Positions 8,620 through 16,977 of a stretch of DNA of 64,000 nucleotides are shown here, in pieces. Source of the DNA: Candidatus Protochlamydia phocaeensis (GTDB lineage Bacteria; Chlamydiota; Chlamydiia; Chlamydiales; Parachlamydiaceae). Under the pieces are notes generated by a model that was not told where the DNA came from, did not search any database, and saw only the letters and a program-made list of their open reading frames with translations. The stretch spans positions 1 to 64,000 of the forward strand of contig NZ_FCNU01000010.1 in the NCBI RefSeq assembly GCF_001545115.1, given 5' to 3'. Positions within the stretch are counted from its first letter, which is position 1. Every line of letters begins with the position of its first letter. Made by a program: the position numbers and the translations under genes.

Positions 8620-8991
8620 TTACAAATTTTGAGCGAATTGGAAGTGATTGCCATCGGCATCTTTAAATAATTGGAGTTTAACGACTCCTGGAACTTCCAA
8701 CACGTCTCCTATCAAGGCAATTCCTTTGCGGGCCAGTTGATCGGCCGATTCCTTGATGTTATCTACAGTAAAGGTCGTGATTGCGTTATATCCAGGTGGA
8801 ATGGGACAATTTTCGCTGGCTTGTGCAACGCCCAATAAAGCCCCGCCGTCATGCCCGCTTAATTCGAGCCAACCATGTTCACCGTTATCTTGGCTGACCT
8901 TAAGGCCCACGCATTCCGTAAAGAAGGCCTTGGCCTTGGCCAGATCAGATACGACAATCCACGATAAATTAATTTGTTTTACTTTTTTCAT
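8620..8991 (-). CDS. Glyoxalase/dioxygenase-fold (VOC) protein
   Basis: A 123-residue vicinal-oxygen-chelate protein with the two beta-alpha-beta-beta-beta units: INLSWIVVSDLAKAKAFF at the N-terminus and VDNIKESADQLARKGI, then FKDADGNHFQFAQ at the C-terminus. Family members bind a metal and include glyoxalases and antibiotic-binding proteins; the substrate is not predictable here. AGAAAGGA abuts the ATG at 8997 but is 6 bases from the ATG at 8991, so the latter is chosen. Confidence 0.82.
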   Translation of the reverse strand: MKKVKQINLSWIVVSDLAKAKAFFTECVGLKVSQDNGEHGWLELSGHDGGALLGVAQASENCPIPPGYNAITTFTVDNIKESADQLARKGIALIGDVLEVPGVVKLQLFKDADGNHFQFAQNL

Positions 8992-9177
8992 TTTCATTCC
9001 TTTCTCTAATTACTTTAATGAGCTTGCTTGGCAAGCTTGATAAAATTTTAAAGAGAGGCGTTTTTAAGGCAAAAGAAATAGAAAGCAATTTTGATAACCG
9101 GAGGCTTGCTTATTTGATTCGGCAAATGCTATAAAAACAGGCTTTCTTTTTTACTTTAACTCATCGAGGAAGAAATC

Positions 9178-9798
9178 ATGCGCTTGAATAAATGGATAGG
9201 ATTGTTTTTGCTCTTATTAGGCTCTTGGATTTGTACAGTCGAAGCGAACGAGCCGCCTCCCTCTCCCATTCATTACCGCGTTTCACGCATTGATTATACC
9301 TTTTCCAGTGTATTTGATATGGTAAAAGACAAGCAACCCATGGGAAACGTGGTAAAAAGCGTTTTTCATATTGCGACTCATTACGATGCTTACGATCGCT
9401 TCGGCCTTTATGAAGGGCAAGGCGTTTGCCGTATCCTCTGCTTGGGGCTTTTTTATGCCTGGGGAACAGAAATCGATATCTATGATGCCCATGACCGCAA
9501 AATAGGCTTTATTGACGGGCAGGTCGCCACTGCCGAACCGGCCAAGTTTAGTTTCTACAATGCGGCGGGAGAACGTGTGGCAATTGCCTATTTGGACCAA
9601 AACTGCATGGGCTTTTCTGTAGTGGATCCCAACAATACCAGTTTTGTCCTTGCCCGTTTGACGCGCAATTTCATTCCCGGCTTTCCGGACACATGGGACG
9701 TCGTGCTTTACTATCCCGATCTTCTGCCTCCCTGTTTCGTCAAAATTTTTGCTGCCTTTGCTTGCGACTCACAAAATAGATTTCGGGCTGATCTTTAG
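9178..9798 (+). CDS. Secreted protein, possible LURP-one/tubby-like fold
   Basis: 206 residues with a clear Sec signal peptide (MRLNKWIGLFLLLLGSWICT, cleavage after VEANE region). The mature part is strand-rich and contains alternating short repeats: a Y-DAYDRFGLYEGQ segment, EIDIYDAHDRKIGFIDGQ, and FYNAAGERVAIAYLD. This succession of hairpins resembles LURP-one-related/scramblase beta-barrel proteins, an inference from pattern only. GAGGAAG lies 6 bases before the ATG. It is probably periplasmic or outer-membrane-facing. Confidence 0.7.
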   Translation: MRLNKWIGLFLLLLGSWICTVEANEPPPSPIHYRVSRIDYTFSSVFDMVKDKQPMGNVVKSVFHIATHYDAYDRFGLYEGQGVCRILCLGLFYAWGTEIDIYDAHDRKIGFIDGQVATAEPAKFSFYNAAGERVAIAYLDQNCMGFSVVDPNNTSFVLARLTRNFIPGFPDTWDVVLYYPDLLPPCFVKIFAAFACDSQNRFRADL

Positions 9799-9853
9799 AT
9801 TGACGAGAAACTCCCTTCTTTTTATGATAATGACTCTTTATAGGTAGAATGCC

Positions 9854-10102
9854 ATGGATATTGCACAAAATAACATTGTTCGTTTTATTAGTATTACAAA
9901 GAAAAAAGACGGCATGTTTGCCAATTTTCGCGTAAAAGGGATGAAAGGCGGAGCATCTTTTAGCTCGTCCATTTCGGTTGACATCAGTCAAGCCAATGTT
10001 CATGCCGGCGATCCTATGGAAAAAATCATCGAAGAGTGCGGTCGCATTGCCGTTCGCATGTTTGAAACCAAGCTCCAATTTGAAGGGCTTGTTGCCGTTT
10101 AA
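9854..10102 (+). CDS. Small hypothetical protein
   Basis: An 82-residue protein preceded by AGGTAG. It has a strand-rich first half (IVRFISITKKKDGMFANFRV) and a helix with PMEKIIEECGRIAVRMFE. I do not recognise a family. Codon use matches the neighbours and the frame ends just 9 bases before tRNA-Pro, so it is likely a real gene whose transcript may run into the tRNA. Confidence 0.6.
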   Translation: MDIAQNNIVRFISITKKKDGMFANFRVKGMKGGASFSSSISVDISQANVHAGDPMEKIIEECGRIAVRMFETKLQFEGLVAV

Positions 10103-10111
10103 TTCACATAT

Positions 10112-10186
10112 CTGGGTGTAGCGCAGCTTGGCTAGCGCACTTGCATGGGGTGCAAGGGGTCGGAAGTTCAAATCTTCTCACCCAGA
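10112..10186 (+). tRNA. tRNA-Pro (anticodon GGG)
   Basis: A cloverleaf can be folded by eye: acceptor CTGGGTG (10112-10118) with CACCCAG (10179-10185) and discriminator A; TA at positions 8-9; D stem GCGC/GCGC; anticodon stem CTTGC/GCAAG with loop ATGGGGT giving GGG; T arm GGAAG-TTCAAAT-CTTCT. CCA is not encoded. A T-rich run (TTCTTTTTTCTC) follows directly and may terminate it. The putative acquired segment starts just downstream. Confidence 0.93.
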
Positions 10187-10299
10187 TTCTTTTTTCTCAA
10201 GCACTTACAAAGGCTTGACCGCTTTTCTTAAGCCCTTCTTTTTCTCTCTTGTGCCAGGTATATGACAGGTAATGTCAAAGACAATTGATCAAGATGTCG

Positions 10300-12774
10300 T
10301 TAACTAAGACAGGTCTTTGATCGGACAGGATCAAGAATTCGATATGCAAGGAGTTTCAATCGATCATTCAAGAGAAACCAAGTAAGAGCGTATCCCCAAA
10401 TGAATAGGGCCCAATTCCATCCAATTGGTGTCATAAATAGCCCATAAACAGCAATCAGGGTAGCAATAATTTGCGTGCCAAGCACTGCTATCCATAAAAT
10501 TAGTGCTGGGCGTATCGACCAGAATGGACCACGCGTACGCGTAAGGAAAATTGTCAAATGCCCTGCGACAGATAGTTTCAAATACATTAGTGTTTGGATA
10601 TGCGCGCGATCGAGATGAAAAACGCGTTCGCCGAGATAAAATAAACCAAAGGTGGAGACAACACCAATAACCCCCAAAACCGTAGCAATCCCAAGTACTA
10701 CGCGCATATTCCAGGCCTCAGGCTGATTTTGATAACGAACGTTGTCGTAGGCTATTGATAGAATGGCACCGTCATTGAGTAAAGCTAGGATTACAATCAT
10801 CACGGCTGTTAAGGGATAAAAATTAAAAATCAGGATCGCGAGTGTCATGAATATGAGCACGCGCAGAGTTTCTGCGATACGGTAGATGGCATAACTATTC
10901 ATCCGCTGGAAAATTTTCCGACTTTCTTTAATCGCATCAATGATTACAGAAAGACCTGGCGTCAATAAGACCATGTCTGCCGCTGCACGTGCCGCATCCG
11001 TAGCATTGGAAACAGCGATACCGCAGTCAGCTTTCTTCAATGCGGGAGCATCATTTACTCCGTCGCCTGTCATACCCACAATGTGACCGCATTTTTGTAA
11101 GACATCCACAATGTGAAACTTATGTTCAGGAAATACCTGCGCAAAACCATCGGCCTTTACAATGGACTCGGCCATTGCCATTGTCTCTTTATGCTCTGCA
11201 TTTCCTAAGCCACTTGCATCGAAGATATTTGTGCCCAGCCCTAATGTTTTTGCTGTTTCCCGAGCAATGGCCAGTTGATCACCTGTGACCATCTTAATCT
11301 TCACTCCCATCTGACGTGCAGTATTGATGGTAACCTTAGCATCTTCTCGTGGTGGATCAAACAAAGGCAAAACACCAAGAAACTGCCATTCCCCATCACC
11401 TTCATCACGTGCAACTCCCAATGAACGAAAGCCACGCTCCGCGAATTCGTTGATGGCCTTATCAACAGCCGTCTTTATCTGCCCCGCATTTGCCGACAAT
11501 TCTAAAATTACCTGCGGCGCGCCCTTCGTCACTTTAAATGTTCGTCCATCTGTAGCCTTCACAGTTGTTTCAGTGCGTTTATGCACGGGATCGAACGGTT
11601 GGAAATGAACAATCTGATAACTATTCAGCTCTTCTTTGTTTTTCAACCCCCCAAGAACGGCTAAATCAATGATGTCGTTATTATCTTCTCGAGAAGCCAA
11701 AGCAGCATTGAGGATGACATTATCCATAGAAATATTGTTTACACAGAATGGTTGCCCCAAAGTCAATTTGTTCTGGGTCATAGTGCCAGTCTTGTCTGCA
11801 CACAAGATATCCACCCCTGCCAATTCCTCAATAGCTACTAATCTGCTAACAATTGCCTCTTTCTTGGCTAGCAAGCGCGCACCGACTGCCATGGTTACGG
11901 ACAAGACTGTTGGCATTGCAACGGGAATCGCGGCAACAGTCAATACCAAAGCAAATTGCAATGTGGTGAGAATCGGATCGCCGCGGTAAATGGCGACAGC
12001 GATAATCACTACCACCAAAAAAGCAGCGAGAAGAATTAGATAATTACCAATTTTCAGAACTGCACGTTGAAAGTGGCTGATAGCCTGAGCCCTTTCTACG
12101 AGTTGTGTCGTTTTGCCGAAGTAAGTGTTTCCGCCTGTAGCATAGACTAACGCATCAACTTCTCCCTGACGGATAATTGAACCTGAAAATACTACCTCTG
12201 CCGATTTACGTGTAACCGGCAATGATTCTCCAGTTAACGCCGACTGGTCTATCTCTACAGAATCGCCTGCCAGTAAGCGAGCATCTGCAGGCACAATATC
12301 GCCTAAACGCAAATGAATGGTATCGCCAGGTACCAGCTCGCGAGCGAGAATACAGGTCCATTTTCCGCAGCGTTTTACTCGAGCCTTAATCGCTAGTTTA
12401 GCCTTCAAGGCGGCAATCGCATTGCCCGCTTGGTACTCCTCCCAGAATCCAACCGCGCCATTGGAAATCAGCAAAACTAGAATGATGAAAAAATCCGGCC
12501 AGTGTCCAATTACAGCGGATAGAATCACAGCAACTTCGATCATCCACGGGATTGGACCCCAAAAATATGTGAGGAATTTTAGAAATAGATTGGCTTTTTT
12601 TTCTTCAATTTCGTTAGGTCCATATTGAATTAGCCGTTTTTTAGCTTCGTCTTGACTGAGGCCATCCGGCGACGATTTTAGCTTTTCTTGTAGCTCTGGC
12701 ATGGGAAGCGATTTCAGACTGCTCTTCGCACCGTTCAAACCTGCACTTTTGGGATGATTAGTGTGAGAGCTCAT
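10300..12774 (-). CDS. P3A-type proton-translocating ATPase
   Basis: An 824-residue P-type ATPase that would pump ions across the inner membrane. Motifs: TGES (181-184, actuator), PVAMPTVLS (284-292, membrane helix 4), phosphorylation site DKTGT (Asp327), KGAP (417-420, nucleotide binding), and TGDGVNDAP (about 569-577, hinge). The PVAMP helix-4 signature and the lack of heavy-metal domains place it with plasma-membrane H+-ATPases (P3A) rather than Cu, K or Ca pumps. About ten membrane helices can be counted. It starts 9 bp after the small membrane gene at 12784 in the same direction, so the two are co-transcribed. Proton specificity is by family only. Confidence 0.92.
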   Translation of the reverse strand: MSSHTNHPKSAGLNGAKSSLKSLPMPELQEKLKSSPDGLSQDEAKKRLIQYGPNEIEEKKANLFLKFLTYFWGPIPWMIEVAVILSAVIGHWPDFFIILVLLISNGAVGFWEEYQAGNAIAALKAKLAIKARVKRCGKWTCILARELVPGDTIHLRLGDIVPADARLLAGDSVEIDQSALTGESLPVTRKSAEVVFSGSIIRQGEVDALVYATGGNTYFGKTTQLVERAQAISHFQRAVLKIGNYLILLAAFLVVVIIAVAIYRGDPILTTLQFALVLTVAAIPVAMPTVLSVTMAVGARLLAKKEAIVSRLVAIEELAGVDILCADKTGTMTQNKLTLGQPFCVNNISMDNVILNAALASREDNNDIIDLAVLGGLKNKEELNSYQIVHFQPFDPVHKRTETTVKATDGRTFKVTKGAPQVILELSANAGQIKTAVDKAINEFAERGFRSLGVARDEGDGEWQFLGVLPLFDPPREDAKVTINTARQMGVKIKMVTGDQLAIARETAKTLGLGTNIFDASGLGNAEHKETMAMAESIVKADGFAQVFPEHKFHIVDVLQKCGHIVGMTGDGVNDAPALKKADCGIAVSNATDAARAAADMVLLTPGLSVIIDAIKESRKIFQRMNSYAIYRIAETLRVLIFMTLAILIFNFYPLTAVMIVILALLNDGAILSIAYDNVRYQNQPEAWNMRVVLGIATVLGVIGVVSTFGLFYLGERVFHLDRAHIQTLMYLKLSVAGHLTIFLTRTRGPFWSIRPALILWIAVLGTQIIATLIAVYGLFMTPIGWNWALFIWGYALTWFLLNDRLKLLAYRILDPVRSKTCLS

Positions 12775-12783
12775 ATTTTTCGC

Positions 12784-13026
12784 CTACCGATCCAATTTGT
12801 TATATAGCCACGCGAGAAGAAATAGACCGACAAACCCGTCTATAAAGCCATAAACCAAACCGACGATAGTTCCCCACCACGAAATGGAATAACCAGGATA
12901 AATGTCAGCCATTAACTCTAAAAATTTTGCTGTGTACCCCGTATAGATCGCAAGAATAGTGCAAATAAACATGGACAATCCCCATAGAATGCCCCCTGAA
13001 ATTCCTAACTTTATAGGTTTCAACAT
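12784..13026 (-). CDS. Small membrane protein, holin-like family
   Basis: 80 residues with two hydrophobic helices (GGILWGLSMFICTILAIY and the IVGLVYGFIDGFVGLFLL region) separated by a loop with YPGYSISWWG. This pattern matches short bacterial proteins often labelled bacteriophage holin, though that label is not functional evidence. The ATG at 13026 has AAGGGAAAG about 8 bases upstream; a GTG at 13032 is less likely. It precedes the P-type ATPase by 9 bp and may be a small subunit or unrelated passenger. Confidence 0.7.
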   Translation of the reverse strand: MLKPIKLGISGGILWGLSMFICTILAIYTGYTAKFLELMADIYPGYSISWWGTIVGLVYGFIDGFVGLFLLAWLYNKLDR

Positions 13027-13199
13027 AAACACTTTCCCTTTTAAATTTTCAATCTACTTCCAAGATGTACCATTTTTATGAGCTCCAAACAATGCAATTT
13101 GCTGCTTCAAGCCATATATGCCCATCTGTATTAGCAGGAAAATAGAGATAGTATAACAAGCCGATCAATGGTAAAATTAGTCCTTCTAGAGGCACGACT

Positions 13200-14819
13200 A
13201 TGCAAGTAACATCATCTCACCAACTTCTTCAAGATTTTGTTTTGGCGATCAGCTATGGAAAATTTGAAAATATCAAAGTGGATAGTGCCGATGGACAAGC
13301 ACAAGCTCTCGACCATCTGATGCAGCTGCTACACTATTGCGAACAGTACGGAACAAATATTCCTGAAGGCTTACATATTTTCTCTGAATTTTTTGCAATC
13401 CCCTATGTTGAGAAGTTTTTCTCCGATCTGCTTGTTAATCTGCATGAAAGCCTAATTCTTAAAGCAGAAAGTGTTTTTTTAAGAGGACTAGCCTTCACTG
13501 TCGAATATATCGGCCCTCCTAAAAGTCGGGAGACCGTATACCTGCTAATAGAAAAAATTCAAAAACGGTTTCCGGTTCTAAAAGAAATGTACGACAAGGC
13601 TATTGCAAATTTCATAGATGAATTTTTTCGCCCTACCATTGGGGATTTCATAAAGCAACACAAGAACGCTGTCGATCACCTTGAGGTAACATATCCACTT
13701 CTTTATTCACTCTTTGTTGCACCTGTTAAAGCGCAGCAATTCGCAGATCGCAGACTGTATAATTTCTATTGTAACCCTTGGATTTATCAATCGATTGTGA
13801 GATATCTTGCGTACCATAATCGCCTCTCTTCCCCAGAAATAAACCGTAAGCTCCTCGAAAGTCCAATAGAATGGTTGGAAGAACGCCTACAAATCATTCA
13901 CTCCCAAACTACTGACGAGTCATGGCAAGAACTCACGAACAAAGCGCGGGGAGCGCTCAATCATAGCGAGAAGTTAGAACCCTTTGCGATTGAGATTGCC
14001 GGTCTATTGGGAGAAATTAAAACCTCCGCTCAGTTCATCAAAAGCTCATGTGATCCCGAAGATATACTAACGTTTCTTCCACAACTAAAAGATGAGCCGG
14101 GCTGCGATTTGATTGTAAAGCGCCTTAAAGCGAACAGCTATGATCTTATTGAATGCAAAGCCAAAACACCCCGACATGGATTGGACGAGAAGATTGCTGG
14201 GGAGGTTCAAATATGGGATGATTTTTTTACCAATTTCAACCACGCAATCTGCTCCTATCTTAACTATCTCCAAGAAACTATTCAGCCTCCATTGGGCTTA
14301 ATCAAGTGCTTTCCTCTTTTCATAGGTTTCGAAGGAAGTAACTACGGCAGCGCCCTTCCTCTTATTGAGAATATCCCGACCGCAACAAATGCTATTCCAC
14401 TCAAAAAATGGACCTCAGAGCAAAAACTCAGTCACTTGCTTCGCGCTCTATTCTTGCGGCCATTGATACTAAAGCCATGTTGCGTGCAGTTGCCCTCCGA
14501 TGAAGCACGTCTTACACAAAGACAACAGGTCACAAAAGAAGCTCTTCAGAAGGAATGGGTCAATACACTTCTTGAAAAAGCGACCGAACAATTGGAAAAA
14601 ACATATCAACGTCAAAAGACCGAAGGACGCCAAATCTCGAAGATGTATGTTGCCCTCGACCTCGATCTTTCATATCGTCTGCGACACGATCCTCTCAGTT
14701 ACCACGATGGAAATATCGGGGAAATAGCAGCCCAAACGCTGCATGGGGCTTTCCAGCCATTCAAAAAGGCTTTTGCTGCTAAAGGGCTCGATCTCGATCT
14801 TTTAATCGTACAACCATGA
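13200..14819 (+). CDS. Protein with PD-(D/E)XK nuclease-like core
   Basis: A 539-residue soluble protein I do not recognise as a whole. The centre (residues about 265-325) has a helix with LLGEIKTSAQFI, then EPGCDLIV, then YDLIECKAK. The order E..., D303..., E318-x-K320 on a strand-turn-strand fits the catalytic core of PD-(D/E)XK nucleases. N- and C-terminal regions are helical. AGAGG lies 8 bases before the ATG. It is divergent from the ATPase pair. A role in DNA defence or processing is an inference supported by the adjacent hsdR and ygjP genes. Confidence 0.7.
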   Translation: MQVTSSHQLLQDFVLAISYGKFENIKVDSADGQAQALDHLMQLLHYCEQYGTNIPEGLHIFSEFFAIPYVEKFFSDLLVNLHESLILKAESVFLRGLAFTVEYIGPPKSRETVYLLIEKIQKRFPVLKEMYDKAIANFIDEFFRPTIGDFIKQHKNAVDHLEVTYPLLYSLFVAPVKAQQFADRRLYNFYCNPWIYQSIVRYLAYHNRLSSPEINRKLLESPIEWLEERLQIIHSQTTDESWQELTNKARGALNHSEKLEPFAIEIAGLLGEIKTSAQFIKSSCDPEDILTFLPQLKDEPGCDLIVKRLKANSYDLIECKAKTPRHGLDEKIAGEVQIWDDFFTNFNHAICSYLNYLQETIQPPLGLIKCFPLFIGFEGSNYGSALPLIENIPTATNAIPLKKWTSEQKLSHLLRALFLRPLILKPCCVQLPSDEARLTQRQQVTKEALQKEWVNTLLEKATEQLEKTYQRQKTEGRQISKMYVALDLDLSYRLRHDPLSYHDGNIGEIAAQTLHGAFQPFKKAFAAKGLDLDLLIVQP

Positions 14820-14824
14820 ATAGG

Positions 14825-14855
14825 AACCTAGAAAGCTTAAGCTTCTAGGTTTTTC
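14825..14855 (+). terminator. Intrinsic terminator
   Basis: AACCTAGAA (14825-14833) pairs with TTCTAGGTT (14843-14851), with an AGCTTAAGCT core, followed by TTTTT. It lies 6 bases past the 539-residue gene. Confidence 0.8.
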
Positions 14856-14996
14856 TAGGTTGATTTCTATGTTAAAAAGCCCCTTAGAGAGATCCAACTC
14901 AAAATCATGTAAATAAATTTTAAATTATGCTATAAAACCATCGAATCCCTTCAATGGGAAGGGTTCAATTAGTTTAACTTTTAAAATGGTGTTATC

Positions 14997-15296
14997 TTGA
15001 CACAAAAAAATGACGTAGGCTTATCTAATGATGGCCCTCAGTTCGTCCCTGAGAAAAAACTTGATCAATCTGATCAAGAAATCAACTGGAAAAAAGCTCG
15101 AGAAGTAAGGGCTCAACAAGCTAAGAAAATTGAGGCCTTAGAACGAGAACTTTCAAAAAATGAAACAAAAAGTGAAGTTCAAAAAGCAGCAGAGAATAAA
15201 GCTCTTACTGCATTGATAGAACTTCTTGATTCTCCGAATCAATCTTTGAGATTGGAAGCAGCTAAGTTAGTGCTAGTTCATAACTCGAAGTATTAA
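14997..15296 (+). CDS. Small charged helical protein
   Basis: About 99 residues from a TTG start; no strong binding site is visible, and a tiny ATG frame (14986-15000) overlaps the start, so the true start is uncertain. The N-terminal half is polar; from residue about 28 it is a Lys/Glu/Gln-rich helix (KKIEALERELSKNETKSEV), probably a coiled coil, ending in ALIELLDSPNQSLRLEAAKL. No family recognised. A clear terminator follows, supporting expression. Confidence 0.5.
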   Translation: MTQKNDVGLSNDGPQFVPEKKLDQSDQEINWKKAREVRAQQAKKIEALERELSKNETKSEVQKAAENKALTALIELLDSPNQSLRLEAAKLVLVHNSKY

Positions 15297-15307
15297 AAGA
15301 GAAACGG

Positions 15308-15329
15308 GCTGGGTTGAAAACAACCCAGC
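15308..15329 (+). terminator. Intrinsic terminator
   Basis: GCTGGGTTG (15308-15316) pairs with CAACCCAGC (15321-15329) around AAAA, followed by TTATAAATT. It lies 12 bases past the 99-residue gene. A second weak hairpin (TTTCTAG/CTAGAAA near 15357-15380) lies between the convergent genes. Confidence 0.8.
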
Positions 15330-15396
15330 TTATAAATTCTAAAAAACATTTAAAATAGTTTCTAGGTCATTTTCTAGAAATTGTTTACAGCGCTCG

Positions 15397-16122
15397 TTAG
15401 GACAAAATCTGTTCTAATGATGCTTTTCTAATTTTATAATTTGGCATCACTGTTTCAAGAAGTCTATAAAATTTAGGCCCATGATGGGGATAAACGGCAT
15501 GGCAAAGTTCGTGAGCAATTACATAGTCGATACATTCGATAGGGGCTTTGATAAGCTCAAGATTTAGCGTCAAGCGACCCGACGGGGCATAGCTTCCCCA
15601 TCTAGATTTCATTTTACGGATATGCAGTTCTTGATCCTCCGGCATAACTATAGAAGGTTTTGAAGGAAATTTTGAGAGACAAAGTTTAAAACGCTCTCTA
15701 AACTTTTGTTCCGCGCGCTGCCGATACCAACTATATAAAACCTCCTCTACATTATCAGCTAAAGAAGGATCTGGATGATGGATGATTAAATGCCCACCAG
15801 AAAGCTTGAATAAGGGTTTATCTGCTGTAACCAGCTTTATGCGATATTGACGACCGAGATAAAGATGCGTTTCTCCACTTACATAACTTCTTGCAGGTGT
15901 TCGCGGAAGAAATTGCTGAAAGTACTGCTGTTGCTTTTGAATCCAACGGGCTCGTTTATGCACTAGCTCTTGGACTCGGGAAAGATCAGCGTCATTGGGT
16001 GCTGCAACGATTACCTGACAATCTGGATGTACAGATATAGCAACCGTCTTACGATCGCTAAATTGCAAGGAAAAATGGATGACACTTTGGCCGTACTCAA
16101 CTTGGTGTGATGTATTTTTCAA
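15397..16122 (-). CDS. YgjP-family zinc metallopeptidase (DUF45)
   Basis: 241 residues with the gluzincin-like motif HELCHAVYPHHGPKFY near the C-terminus; the HExxH histidines and the third His ligand are all present. The upstream KMKSRWGSYAPSGRLTLN block is a hallmark of the YgjP/SprT-like family. Start is TTG at 16122, overlapping the stop of the upstream frame as TTGA, which signals translational coupling. In many bacteria ygjP follows hsdR of type I restriction systems; here the upstream gene is a decayed hsdR, so the gene has outlived its partner. Proteolytic function is by family. Confidence 0.88.
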   Translation of the reverse strand: MKNTSHQVEYGQSVIHFSLQFSDRKTVAISVHPDCQVIVAAPNDADLSRVQELVHKRARWIQKQQQYFQQFLPRTPARSYVSGETHLYLGRQYRIKLVTADKPLFKLSGGHLIIHHPDPSLADNVEEVLYSWYRQRAEQKFRERFKLCLSKFPSKPSIVMPEDQELHIRKMKSRWGSYAPSGRLTLNLELIKAPIECIDYVIAHELCHAVYPHHGPKFYRLLETVMPNYKIRKASLEQILS

Positions 16123-16470
16123 CAGTCCGTCCTCGATTTGGCAATTTTCATTAGATTTTCGATCAAAGTATCCATTTGATTTTCAGGCAGGTTAACTCCT
16201 AACTCTCCTCGCACTTTATCAAAAAGATGATCGTCGATTTCATTTCTGACATGGTTCTGAGCATCGATATCCTGCCAGAAGTTAACTTTCCAATGTTCCT
16301 TGAGGCTATCTTGAGTTGCTTCAGCGATGTACACACTTGCTTCCTCGCACACCATTAGGTTTTGATTATTTGCAGCAATCACATCTTTAGCCGTTTCATA
16401 GTAAGTTAAAGCCTCATCATTTCCAACAATGGCATCAGGAACATTATTCCGACGTGGTGAAATTTTCCGT
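16119..16470 (-). pseudogene. hsdR: C-terminal remnant of type I restriction subunit HsdR
   Basis: About 110 residues survive, including DAIVGNDEALTYYETA, then EHWKVNFWQDIDAQNHVRN and EIDDHLFDKVRGELG, which resemble the extreme C-terminal helical domain of HsdR (pattern: VNFW/Q..ED.Q..VRN.I.D.LF). The helicase and nuclease parts are absent. The frame continues upstream to 16532, but that part is antisense to another reading frame and reads as non-homologous, so the break is near 16463-16480. It overlaps ygjP by 4 bases. No hsdM or hsdS is in the window. Confidence 0.6.
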
Positions 16471-16828
16471 AGTCCTTTCCCAAGAATACCGCCAAGAACT
16501 ATTCCATGCCTATCTTGGCGACCGGCTTCCAACAGCGCAAGAAAAGGCCCATTTTGAGCTGATGGCCCTTGCCCTCCTGATGGTAATTACAACCGTTCGC
16601 TTCAAGTCAGCCCAGAATGCCCAAGGCTCATCGCAAGAGCGCCTTAGCAAGGAAGAATTAGAGGATATGTTAAATTCTCAAGAGCCGCTTCCTTCCTTTC
16701 TCAAGATGCCTTTTGGAGATAATTCTGCCAAAGCTAGGCAGAAAGGAGCGACTTATGCATTGGCTGAGTTTTTAAAAAGAAGCCATGTGGGTCCTTTAAA
16801 CAGATTACTTGACACCTTAAACACCTGA
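16454..16828 (+). pseudogene. 5'-truncated gene at the segment junction
   Basis: An open frame of up to 124 residues. The protein-like part starts around EYRQELFHAYLGDRLPTAQ and includes FELMALALLMVITTVRF and PSFLKMPFGDNSAKARQKG. The first in-frame ATG lies deep inside; the only upstream start is a GTG without a binding site in sequence belonging to the hsdR remnant. I infer that its 5' end was removed when the adjacent segment was inserted. Family not recognised. Confidence 0.45.
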
Positions 16829-16977
16829 TAAATAGTAGATTCTGTTTTATTATTAGATTTATAGGACACGTTCTTTGAATTAACTTTTTATGCTATCTGC
16901 TATTATAAAATTTTAGAGGCTATTTGATTCAAATTCAGGTATGGTTAAAAAGATAGGCCTTTAGTGTGAGAAAAGCC

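Noticed and set aside
10187..16830. Search for a direct repeat of the tRNA-Pro 3' end as an attachment site
   Set aside because: No copy of the T-arm/acceptor sequence was found at the right side, so att sites are not annotated.
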